A stretch of 64,000 nucleotides of DNA, from positions 6,200,001 through 6,264,000 of the forward strand of contig OX344751.2 in the NCBI GenBank assembly GCA_947034885.2. The letters run 5' to 3'. This stretch comes from Thuidium tamariscinum. Its lineage: Eukaryota; Streptophyta; Bryopsida; Hypnales; Thuidiaceae. The position numbers and the translations under genes were made by a program. This document shows positions 12,301 to 22,752 of this stretch, in pieces (position 1 is the first letter of the stretch; every line of letters starts with the position of its first letter). The notes under the pieces are model-generated. The model saw nothing but the letters and a program-made list of their open reading frames with translations, was not told where the DNA came from and made no database searches.

Positions 12301-13604
12301 TTGTAGACCAAGATGGCTTTAGAGCAACGAAGTGATTTACACGGTTATAGTATGCGGATATTGTCCTGAGAATCTCTGATTTGTCAGACCACACTATGTA
12401 GCAGTCCCACTCGCGAAAATGCTTTAGGATGGCCTCATCCACATTCCTCTCGACCATCAGTTTGCTTGCGGATACACTGTGCTGGCCATTCACAATGTAA
12501 AACTCTCCCATCTTCAGCTGCTCCCAATCCTCCCTTTTGGGCTTCTCAATCTGGTGCTTCGGCATGACACACAGAGTCTGCTTTCCAGTTTTGTCTGGCA
12601 TATGCATCAAAAAAATGAAATATATCTTCGACAAGCCGTTGCTCGTGGCTTCGTATGTTCACGTCGGCCGGCGCGGCTACAAGCTTATCGATGGGCAGCC
12701 TCTTCTTCTCGTCAAGCTCGAAGATGTATGCATCACTGCACAATGACCAATAATTCTTGTACGCCTCGGTCGACTCTTTGTAGTCCACCACGCGCTTTGG
12801 ATCATGAGCGGAGGGCACGTCTGTTACAGCTGACGCGAAGCTCAGATCAGCAGGAGTTTTCCTGTCTTTGTCATTCTTCTTCTTAGCAGAAGAAGATGCC
12901 AGGTTACTCTTTCTAGGCGCCGTCGGCGGAGTACCTGTTTGAATGCTTCGTCAGGTCCCACGACTTTGCTGTGTTCCTGGCGTGCCTTGGGAGCTCTGAC
13001 CTTCAATCTGACTTGGAGGATCATGAGACATAGATTGTGGTGCAATCTGACTTTTCTTTAGATCCATCTTCCCCTTCAAAACCGCAAAATCGACAAAGAG
13101 TTGCCTTAATCTGTCACACAGATTCTTGCCGCTCACTTGGGTTCCTTTCTTGGTCCTCCAGTATCCACTGTCCACCTTCTTCTCTAATTCCGGAATCTCG
13201 TCTTTGTATGGTGAATTCTCGAGACTGTGGAGAAAGTGTGTTATGTAAAAAGGAATCTTCAATGAGTCGATCACAAGTGTGAAGTGATATTGCTCGTCAT
13301 CGTTCTTTCCGATTTGCGCTGTGACACAGTGTATCTTGATGACAGTTCCCACGTCAGGGGAGACCTCCTTTATTTTCTCGTCGTACGAGATTGGGTAGAA
13401 CGGCAACTGGTCCTTGTACTTCCGACAGAAGCAATATTTGTGCGTCATTGGAATTAACATGAGAGACCAGCATTCAACGACTTCGGGATCTTTCAACTCC
13501 CAGTACTCTCCTTCGTTGTTGAAGTCATCACCATCATCATCGTCAGCAGCAACGATGTTCAGCCGCTTGAAATACTGCTCGAGCTTGGGAACCTGCTCTT
13601 CCAT
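9373..13604 (-). CDS. ParB-like domain plus degenerate DNA-methyltransferase-like protein
   Basis: Exons 13,604-12,170, 12,013-10,661 and 10,485-9,373 join in frame at clean GT..AG sites. The N-terminal ~200 residues are unknown. Exon 1 then holds MGEFYIVNGQHSVSASKLM followed by a basic/helical stretch, which matches the GQHR-type loop of ParB/sulfiredoxin-fold proteins. Exon 2 ends and exon 3 begins with SVNVLSVFGGAKLTCAAM|MQGYRVFAVGTSD, which follows the SAM-binding motif I of beta-class N4/N6 methylases (VLDPFxGSGTT..A...GR..xGxE). The place where DPPY should stand reads FDAVMCSF, so catalysis is doubtful. ParB-methylase fusions are known in phage and bacteria. The C-terminus has Asp-rich nuclear-signal-like (KKRRRDED) and Pro/Ser-rich tails. 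Frame is interrupted about twice in exon 1. Family assignment is inference. Confidence 0.5.
10544..10650. promoter_or_regulatory. Two 19-bp palindromes inside an intron
   Basis: Copies at 10,544-10,563 (one extra base in the right arm) and 10,632-10,650 (GAGCTAA right end). Both lie within the 175-bp intron 10,486-10,660 of the methyltransferase-like gene. Confidence 0.65.
12055..12159. promoter_or_regulatory. Two 19-bp palindromes inside an intron
   Basis: A perfect copy at 12,055-12,073 and a near copy at 12,141-12,159. Both lie in the 156-bp intron 12,014-12,169 between the ParB-like and methylase-like parts. Confidence 0.7.
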
Positions 13605-13642
13605 CCTGTATTAAAGATGTCAAATACTTTTAGTTCTATAGT

Positions 13643-14406
13643 TTAGGTCGAGTCGACCTAAAAGGACACGTTCTTTTTTAGATGGGAGATCTAATCTGCT
13701 TTTGATTTATGTGTCTGATTTGGTCTATTTTCATCTATTCGTCGAATATATAAAATAATTCGCTTTCAACTTGTGTAGCTTAGGTCGACTCGACCTTAAT
13801 TTTGATATTTACAGAGCATTTCATTGCTTCCCTGATTTACTGGAGTGTGTTGTTATTTGAACTCTATATTACCTCTTCCTCTCGGTGTAACTGATCTAGT
13901 TGCCTCAGTCTTTATCATTACATGGACATTTAGATGTCAGTTTAGGTCGATTCGATCTAATTTGATATCCTGCTTTAATCTATTCAATTGAGGCTTAACA
14001 ATTTACATCTATGCATCTACTTTTTCTCCTCTGAGAGCTTAGTTAATAGTATATGACCTCGGTTTAGGTCGACTCAACCTAACTGGTCCCAGCTACCTGA
14101 GGGTTGGTTTTTTCGGAGGAGCTTAAGAGCAACCGTATGTTTTAGACATTCTCTAAATAAGTACCCAATTTCTACTGGTGATTTGGAATTAGATTGTCTA
14201 ATATACATGCAGTGCTGAATCATTTAGGTCGAATCGACCTAAATGAACCTTCTCTGACTATTATTCCTTATGTCATTGAATAATTTATTCGTGATTTCTT
14301 GCCTATTTGTCTTATTAGGTCGACCCAACCTAAACAACCTACTGTAGTGCTACATTTCCAGACTTCGTTTTTCGATGATAGTCGACCTAAAGTGACATCG
14401 AGCTAA
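13643..14406. promoter_or_regulatory. Array of seven 19-bp palindromes upstream of the ParB-like start
   Basis: Copies start at 13,643 (perfect), 13,780, 13,942, 14,064, 14,224 (perfect), 14,315 and a half-site at 14,382. Spacings are 137, 162, 122, 160, 91 and 67 bp. Between copies the sequence is unique and AT-rich, so this is not a tandem satellite. Most changes in arms are CpG to TpG or CpA. The array lies between the ParB-like initiator Met and upstream leader exons, so it is probably intronic or promoter DNA. Confidence 0.75.
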
Positions 14407-14467
14407 ACTGCTATGATTGAATTCTCCAATTACATACGGCAGCTTCTGTTTCAATTGAAGGAATTAC

Positions 14468-15600
14468 CTGATCCCAAAAGAAGACCGCCCACAAGTTCTG
14501 CAGATTGCGTTTCAACACCCTGATAATGCACAATACAATACTGGTGTACATCAGTAAACCATTGAAATGCAATAACAACGTAACATTTAATCACTTACAG
14601 ATTCATCTGTATTCAGAGCCATCACGAACCCTAAACTAGGATTCTGTATCAACCTCTCAATTGCATTCCACATTCTGCACTGAAAGTGTGCTCACTTGCT
14701 TGTTTCGTTGCTCTCTCAGCAGAAGACAGTAACAATCTCCCGATCAATTAATCCTTGTAAACTTCAGCTCTTACAACTAAACACACACACAACCAAAGCA
14801 CAGACGTTGTTAAACACTTGCAAGAAGGATATGGATAGAGGTTCAGGGAAGCGGCAAAGTCCTCACTGCTTACTATCTGCAAACAGGATAGCATTGTGAA
14901 AATCACTTGTGAGAACACTGAGGTTTCCCTAAAGCAACCGATTTAGCTGTCATGGTTAACTTAGCTAAGAAACAAAGAAGAACTAATTCCATTTAGGGTA
15001 CAATCAGACTAGGAAGCCGCTAATTCCAATTCCTATCAATCGAGCAAGAATAACTACAAATACCAACCTCAACATGCTGAATCACAGACCAAAACTTGCA
15101 TCACAGAACCCTAAACCCTAACGCACAAAGCCACTCAGCAGTACAGAATGATTGTAACTACAAGCTAACAAAGACCTCAATTCTTCCACAAGCTCGATTT
15201 TGTAAGCTTTCTAGAAACAATTCAAATTTGTGTTAAGTTTCCATTAGATAAAGCAGACTAATTACACACAACTAGTTTTCTTTAGTTTAATGTCGTATCT
15301 GTGAGATCTAACAGCTACGTAAACACAACAGCACGAGGTTACAATTGAGATAGCCAGATCTGAGCAATCCCAAACCCTAAACCCACACCAACCGTAATTG
15401 CAACACATTAATCAAAATGCATCAAAACAAAAAACTTCAAAACTCAGAGTTTGGAAAGAAGGGGGAGATCACATACCTCTAGCTTCAGCGCCAACGGAGG
15501 CTGCGACGTCGACGCTCCGCACAGATTGAAGCCTCCTTCACTCCCCGACTCAAAACTTCAAGAGCAATTGGAGAACCCAAAATACCCGACAATTTCAATT
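14468..15600 (-). other. Leader exons, possibly 5' coding exons of a host gene
   Basis: On the minus strand I see an exon ending at 15,477 with a strong GAG|GTATGTG donor, an exon 14,679-14,599 (acceptor CTTTCAG, donor GTAAGTG) and an exon 14,519-14,468 (acceptor TTATCAG, donor GTAATTC). The last two join into one open frame reading MWNAIERLIQNPSLGFVMAL, then a segment ending VGGLLLGSG. That frame does not join in phase to the Met at 13,604. So these are either untranslated leader exons of the ParB-like gene or the stub of another gene whose later exons are displaced. Teloboxes (ACCCTAAACCCTAA) occur at about 15,108 and 15,370. Confidence 0.4.
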
Positions 15601-15715
15601 ACGAATCCCAAGGCGCGGAGAGCAAACCACAACTCCCACAACACGCGACAACAAACAACCTTCAACGCGCAACTCCCTCATGTATTTAGGGCTGCAAATG
15701 GGAAACAAATGCGAG

Positions 15716-15935
15716 CGCCCTCCGATACCCGCCCCCACCTCCCGATGCCCGCCCCCACCACCCGATACCCGCCTGCACCTCCCGATGCCCGCCCCACCTC
15801 CCGAGACCCGCCTCCACCTCCCGATGCCCGCCCCCACCTCCCGATATCCGCCCCCACCTCCCGATACCCGCCCCACCTCACGATACCCGCCTACACCTCA
15901 CGATACCCACCCCACCCCACGATACCCGCTATTGA
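15716..15935. repeat. GC-rich minisatellite, ~18-19-bp unit, G4-prone
   Basis: About eleven diverged units of CCCGATACCCGCCCCCACCT, then a C14 run at about 15,971. The minus strand has repeated GGGCGGG / GGTGGGGG blocks capable of G-quadruplexes. It lies 100 to 300 bp upstream of the presumed 5' end of the minus-strand transcript. All open frames across it are compositional. Confidence 0.85.
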
Positions 15936-15989
15936 CTTGCCAATACCCAAGCTCAATCTTCGTGTATTAACCCCCCCCCCCCCCTCTCT

Positions 15990-17459
15990 CCAAAAAATCG
16001 GAGGCGGTTGATTTCTTTCAGCTTCTAATTCCTCCTGAACAATTGGAAGCCACGGCTCTTTTATTTTTTTAGTTCCTTCCCTTGCAAAAGTGTAGTCTCA
16101 AATCCTACATTCAAAGGTGGGCCCACATACTAGATTTATCACAAGGGAGAACATTGAAAGTTTTATTTTTTTTATTTTTTTTATCTTTCAAATTTTGAAT
16201 TGATTTTCGCAATCAAAGACATTAAATTAGCGAGGAAGCGTCAAAACAAACACAAATAACTATCACATATATAAATTTCAAAATTAATCCCTTTAAATCC
16301 TTGGTAAAACACGATTTATCCAACTAAGACCACCTACGACTATACGAATAAAATTGTGCTTTCCAAAATGCCTCATTCATCTCATGAAAAATCAAAAGCC
16401 ATTGACCATCACCAAATATGATTTAAGTTGTTCAAATACAAAAACAACTACAAATATCGTAACACATATACATGTGTTAAATAATTTGAATAGATAAATT
16501 TAAATGCTATTATAGATATACAAATATAAATATGAGATATGGATTACAAATACGTGATACAAATACAGAATATGGAATATGGGATAAATTGTCCTAAATT
16601 TGTTTTTAAATAAATTGGATTCTAAAAATTACAAGAATTCAAAACAGAAACGCAAAAGGGTAAGCATGTAAAACTTTGAATTCCAAACATCAAACTAGAA
16701 ATTGAAATTCATTGTACAAGTATTGTACCTCATATAAACGTGTAAGATAATTTGAATAGATAAAAACTAAATGCTAATATGGATATACAAATATAAATAT
16801 AGAATTATATAGATTACAAATACGTGATACAAATACAGAATTATATGGAATATGTGATGAATTGTCCTAAATTGATTGTCAAAGCAATTGGATTCTAAAA
16901 ATTACATAAAAATGGGAATGCGGGAGGATAATGTAAATTTTTTTATTTAAAACCCATTTGAAAATCAAATAACCTTTTTTTAATTTGATCAACACATAAG
17001 ACACAAAACAATTACTGAATGCATCATGTAGGCGTTGTAACAAGTAACCCAAAATGTACTTCAGAATACTTCATTGAAATTGTCAATCAATTCATGGGAA
17101 TAAAAAACAACGGATATTTCGTTAAAATGGCATATGCCACAAACTTGGCAATTTCAAGGTTTAGACCATGTGGTTTAGGGTGTACACCTCTTGTAGATTT
17201 CTAGAATTTGAAGTCTCAAATCTATATCAATCCTAGAAATTGAATGGAAAAGTGCCGTAGCAATACCATCATTTTAACGAAATAGCTGTTAAAGTTTGGT
17301 TCCTTGAAGTAATTATCAGAAGAGAACGGTCATTATTTTCCATCATGTACCATGAAAGATTGAAGAACTTCATAGCCTGAGGTAGAAGTCATTTGAGTGC
17401 TTTGCAATAAAATAAAGTATAGAGAATCGTATTTTCTAATGAAATCATTCATCCCTCAT
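15990..17459. other. AT-rich non-coding DNA with a ~150-bp direct duplication
   Basis: Two direct copies of a segment containing AATTTGAATAGATAAA and GATTACAAATACGTGATAC lie at about 16,475-16,610 and 16,742-16,880, offset by about 267 bp. No coding signal. Confidence 0.5.
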
Positions 17460-19310
17460 GAACCTCTGCAATTTCGTACATTTTCTTTTTGATGGCCTAC
17501 TAAATTGAAAATCAATGTGAAGGATGGACCCAAAAAAATATAGAGAAGTTAGAATGTCATACAACATTCACAATCTATGACAAATTCCCATTCCAAACTC
17601 AAAATTGTCTACTTTCTGTTGAATTTCAAAAAATAGACTACCCTGCCATTACTTGCGTTAATTTCCGAATGGCCTATAGAATAAGAAATCAATATGAATG
17701 GAGGATAAAGAAATTATGAAGAAGTTGAAATTTCATAGAGCATTCATATTCTATGACAAATTTTCATTCCTAACTTAAAATTGTCTACCTTTTGTTGGAT
17801 TTGAAAAAAACAACTACCCTGCCCTTTTTTAGGTTCTTCTCTAAAATGGCTTAAACACTTGAAAATCAATATGCAGGGGGGACAAAAAAAACATGGGGAA
17901 CAAAAAAAACATGGGGAACTTGAAATATTATAGAACATTCATGTTCTATGACAAATTTTCATTTTCAATTCTAAACCCTAAACCATTTGTTCGATTTGAA
18001 AAAAAAAAACTACCTTGCCATTTTTTGGTTTTTTTAAAAAAATGGCTTAAAGAGTTGAAAATCAATGTAAAGAAGGACAAAAAGAATATGGGGAAGCTAG
18101 AGTATCATATAAAATAAATGTTCTATGATCAATTTCCATTCCTAACATGAAATTGTCTATCTTTTTCTCGGATTGCCAAATGAAAACTATCCGGCTGTAT
18201 TCTGGGTTAGCTTTTGAACGTGCCTTAAAGAGTTCAAAATCAACGTGAAGTTATGACAAGAAAAAGTATGGGGAACTTGGAATGTCATAGAGCTTTCATG
18301 TTCTATGAAAAATTTCCAATCCAAACTTCAAATTCTCTACCTTTTCTTGGCTTTGGAGAAAAGAACTACCCGGCCATGTCCTGGGCTTTTTTTTAAATGG
18401 CTTAAACAATTGAAAATCAACGTAAAGTTATGCCAAAAAAAAATATGGGGAACTTGGAATGTCATAGAGCTTTCATGTTCTATGCAAAATTCCCATTCCA
18501 AACTTCAAATTCTCTACCTTTTGTTGGCTTTGGAGAAAAGAACTACCCGGCCATGTCCTGGGCTTCTTTTAAAATGGCTTAAAGAGTTCAAAATCAACGT
18601 GAAGTTATGACAAAAAAAAGTATGGGGAACTTGGAATGTCATAGAGCTTTCATGTTCTATGAAAAATTTCCAATCCAAACTTCAAATTCTCTACCTTTTC
18701 TTGGCTTTGGAGAAAAGAACTACTCGGCCATGTGCCCATGTCCTGGGCTTTTTTTTAAATGGCTTAAACAATTGAAAATCAACGTAAAGTTATGCCAAAA
18801 AAAAATATGGGGAACTTGGAATGTCATAGAGCTTTCATGTTCTATGCAAAATTCCCATTCCAAACTTCAAATTCTCTACCTTTTGTTGGATTTTGAGAGT
18901 AGCAGTACCATACCAATTTTTTGGGTTTTGTTGTAAATGGCCTAAAGAGTTGAAAATCAACATAAAGGGGGGTCAAAAACAAATATGTGTAAATTTGAAC
19001 GTCAACAAACATTCATATTCTAGGGCAAATTCTCATTATCAACATGAAATTGTCTGTTTTTTGTTGAATTTCAAAGAGTAGGGTACGTTGTCTTTTTTTA
19101 GGTTATTTTCTGATTGGACTATTGAATTGTACATCAATGTGAATGGAGGATGAAAAAAAGTATGGGGAAGTTGGTTTGTCATAGCACATTCATGTTCTAC
19201 AACAAATTCCCATGCCAAACTTGAAATTGTCAATAATTCCCATGTCAAACTTGAAATTCTGAATTTTTCGTTGAATTTCAAAAATTATTGTACCTTTAGT
19301 TTTGTTTTGG
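17460..19310 (+). repeat. Satellite-like tandem array, ~177-bp unit, about 10 units
   Basis: The word TATGGGGAACTTGGAATGTC recurs (with drift) at 17,539, 17,716, 17,910, 18,088, 18,268, 18,444, 18,621, 18,806, 18,984 and 19,161. Most steps are 176-180 bp, with two at 185 and 194. The four units from 18,268 to 18,985 are the most alike (often over 90 percent), and outer units are more diverged. Open frames here (18,305-18,936) are repeat translations, not genes. Confidence 0.85.
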
Positions 19311-20640
19311 ATTTCTTCTCAGAATTGTAGACAATGAAAAAGTTTTAAGAACCAATTTAAATTTTTCCTACAAAATCTTTTCGAAATCTCATTTAAGGTT
19401 TTTTTTAAATGCATAGAGAACAACAAAAATAAAGAACTGTGATGGAAAGTAATTGTCATTCAAGAAGTTCTAAAATTTCATTCATGGTCCTAAACTCATT
19501 AGATTCTTCTTAAGCGTAAAGTCTAATACATAGGATATGCTAGAAGACGAGGAGACTCTAATTGGAAATCTTCCTAAATTTATGAAAATGAAGACCAATA
19601 ATTAAATAATTACAATCCTAAAACCCTTAACCCTAAATCCATGCCAATAGAGACTATAATTTAAAAGTAATTATTGAGTAGTTTTTAAAGATTTTTTGAA
19701 TTGTAAATAATCATGAAATCAACATTTGAATTATTTATCATCTTTGAGGGTTTTGAATTTTTTGAGACATTCCGCTATTGGAATACATAGAAATAGAAGA
19801 AAAAGTATATCACTACTGTTAAAAAAGTAGTGGCCTTTCAATTGATTCCTTTGGAATGGATGGTTTGGGTTAATCATATGACACAAGTGACATCAATGCT
19901 TTTCCTTACAAGAATTATGGCATCATCATGCATGCCATCATGATAAGGTTCTTCATTGTCAAGTGTATTCATTACCTCAATCATGACTTATACATTAAAC
20001 TTACAAGGATTTCTACTAGACAGTGTAGTTAGTCAAATTTAATGTCCGTTCAAAGTACAATGCCTAATTTCTGATTTGAAGTTCATGATGTATTAACCAA
20101 GAGGTCATAGTTATTGAAGTGCTTGAAAAAGGACTTTGCTGTCTATCTAAAATGAGAACTATTAGACTTGCAGCTTGTAAATGTTCTTAATATGTAAGAA
20201 GCTTCTACATAAAGTTAACTATTTTGAAGCTCTTGGATGTGCTTCTTTGAAGAAAACAACAGCCTTTGTTAAAATCATTATTTGTGGGTCATAGGAAGAA
20301 GGCGTGTAATCTCACAAAATCAGTTTTTTTAATTGCAAATGTTTTAACCACCAAAAAAACCAAATAAATAAATCAACAAATAACAATGTCCATTCTCTAT
20401 GAAGAATAAGATTTTGTAATCAATTTCAATATCATGTCAAGTAATTTATAATCTCTGCCTAATTCAAAATAAAGAATCACGTTGCTACTATATTCCCAAA
20501 TGAATTTTTATAGAAGTTCAGAAATAATTAGAAACAAAGATTGAAAGAGTGAACTCATCTTGAATGACTTCTTTAGAATTCTAAAATTGGTTTTTAATTT
20601 CCAGAATAATTATTATGTAACATAAAACCCTTTTCTTTGT
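19311..20640. other. AT-rich DNA between the two satellite arrays
   Basis: No unit of the 178-bp repeat is clear here and no gene is seen. It may be an insertion that split one array, or eroded satellite. Confidence 0.4.
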
Positions 20641-21660
20641 ATAGTAGATAATTTCAAAGGCTTGTGAATGTTTTGAAATTTGCATGCAAGAAAGTCAACA
20701 ACAAAAATATTGAAGTGACAATGCTATGAAACATTCATATTCTATGACAAATGTTGTCTTCATGCAATCTAATTGCTTAAGCTGATTTGATCCAGAAGTA
20801 TGCACTTTTCTGCCACTTTTCGGTAGGAAACCACAGAAACATGCAAATGTTTTGAAATTCATGTACATGGAAACCAAAAAATGAAATGTTTAAGTTGGAA
20901 TGCCATTGAACGTTTGTGTTCTAAAACCCATTTGAAATTTTTTTGATCTTATTTCTCCATTCTGATTTAATGCAACAAAAAGGGCAGCCGTGCCGTTTCT
21001 ACCCTAAACCACAAAAGCATGCAAATGTTTTGAAATTCACGTGCATGGAAACCGAAAAATGAAATGTGTAAGTTGGAATGCCATTGAACGTTCGTGTTCT
21101 AAAACCCATTTGAAATTTTTTTGATCTTATTGCTCCATTCTCATTTAATGCAACAAAAAAGGCAGCCCTGCCATTTCTTTAGGAAACCAGTGAAGCATGC
21201 AAATGTTTTGAAATTCACGTGCATGGAAACCAAAAAATGAAATGTATAAGTTGGAATGCCATTGAACGTTCGTGTTCTAAAACCCATTTGAATTTTTTTA
21301 GATCTTATTGCTCCATTCTGATTTAATGGAACAAAAAGGGCAGCCCTGCCATTTTTTTAGGAAATCACATAAGCATGCAAATGTTTTGAAATTCACGTGC
21401 GTAGAAGCCAAAAACAAAATTGTGTAAGTTAGAATGCCATTGAACGTTTGTGTTCTATGACCCATTTGGAATTTTATACTTTCTAACTTGTGCCTCATTC
21501 CTATTGAATATTTCAAATTCAGTTGCTTTGGCATACTTCTTCGAAATTGGGATGGCATATAAAAATTTTCAAATGTACTTGCATGAAGACAAAAGAAATG
21601 TAGATGACCAATGTTGTAATAGGAATGTTTTATATTCCAATAAAATTCCACAATATTCTA
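20641..21660 (+). repeat. Second array of the same ~178-bp satellite-like repeat
   Basis: The word CATGCAAATGTTTTGAAATT recurs at 20,661 (variant), 20,840, 21,018, 21,196, 21,374 and 21,555 (variant), steps of 178-181 bp. The units align with the first array: AAGTTGGAATGCCATTGAAC matches AACTTGGAATGTCATAGAGC, and GCCCTGCCATTTTTTTAGG matches the CGGCCATGTCCTGGGC block. Confidence 0.8.
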
Positions 21661-22300
21661 TTGTCTAATTACAAAGAACTAGTGGACAGTATTTACAATC
21701 CTAAATTGTATATACAAATTCTATTATTTTTTCCTAATTATGCCGAATTTCCGATTGCAATGTCCTTTGAATTTATTGAATCATATTCTAGATTCAAGAA
21801 GAGAATGAATGATTCGTTTGTATTGTTTTTGCACTTAAGGAAATTATGGTCATAGTTTAAGTAATTAGTAATAGTGTACTAATACGAGTCAAAATTATAT
21901 ACAATTTGAGTTCTATTTTTCTCTCTCATAATTATTCAATTGCCTAGTTTCGAAACTTGTTCAAGTGTGTTGGATTCTTTTAAATAGGAACCCATAAGTG
22001 TGATTTTATTTCTTGCACGTTTAGGATTGAGACATGTCTAAAAAACAGATAGTACTTGTCTTTTTTTGAATGTAAGAAAGTTACATAGAAATTACTTATT
22101 TTCATCGTCATAGCAAAGTTAATAAGGTATTTAGAAATTAATGACACTTTCATCTTCATTCTCATTGTTTTTAAGATAATCCTATGAACTAAAAAAGTAC
22201 TTGTGGCAACCTAGAATTCACCTAAGCAGGTTCTTAAGCAAAATACGGGAAGAGGGATCTATTCAATCCCCATTTTTTTTGTTGTTTTCTTAGTTTCTAC
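21661..22300. other. AT-rich non-coding stretch
   Basis: Short frames only. No gene or repeat recognised. Confidence 0.4.
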
Positions 22301-22752
22301 ACATAATTGGGACCAAGACCGTAAACCGGAAGACCCTAGACCGTAAACCAGAAACTACGTTAAGGGACAGCGTATGAAATCCCGGATTCCGCCCACCTAG
22401 CGACCGAGACCGGATAGGTAATGAGTGGCTACCGAGTCTAGAGATCGTCGGGATCTCTCCCACGTGACCAGACTGGTTTAAACCTAACGGTCAGTAATTA
22501 ATGCCGGGGGAAAAAGTATAAGACCAGGGAAGCAGGGCCAGGTCCTGCCACTTTCTTGCACGCAGTTCGAGAAAGGGTTTCCGGCCAGAGATAGAGTATT
22601 CGGTCTACAGACAGAGAGAAGGGATAGATAAACTGTCAATCCGGTCTGGTACATAGTTGAGCGAATAGCACTACGCTAGCTGACAAGTTCTTGAGCGCGG
22701 GAGGTTTAGTTAAGTTGGACCGTGCCTAGATTGTGTAGGCGTCAAGTGAGAG

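Noticed and set aside
13643-14406. CRISPR or LTR-end interpretation of the palindromes
   Set aside because: Spacers are irregular (67-162 bp) and the repeat is a dyad found in introns and two loci, with no cas-like or polymerase genes.
15451-16011. Long Pro/Arg-rich and Gly-rich frames on both strands
   Set aside because: They are translations of the 19-bp minisatellite; open on both strands because of composition.
18305-18936. 100-109-aa frames with repeated sequence
   Set aside because: They are readings of the 177-bp satellite units, not a repeat protein.
17460-21660. CRISPR-like regular spacing
   Set aside because: Whole 178-bp units repeat with no unique spacers; eukaryotic satellite.
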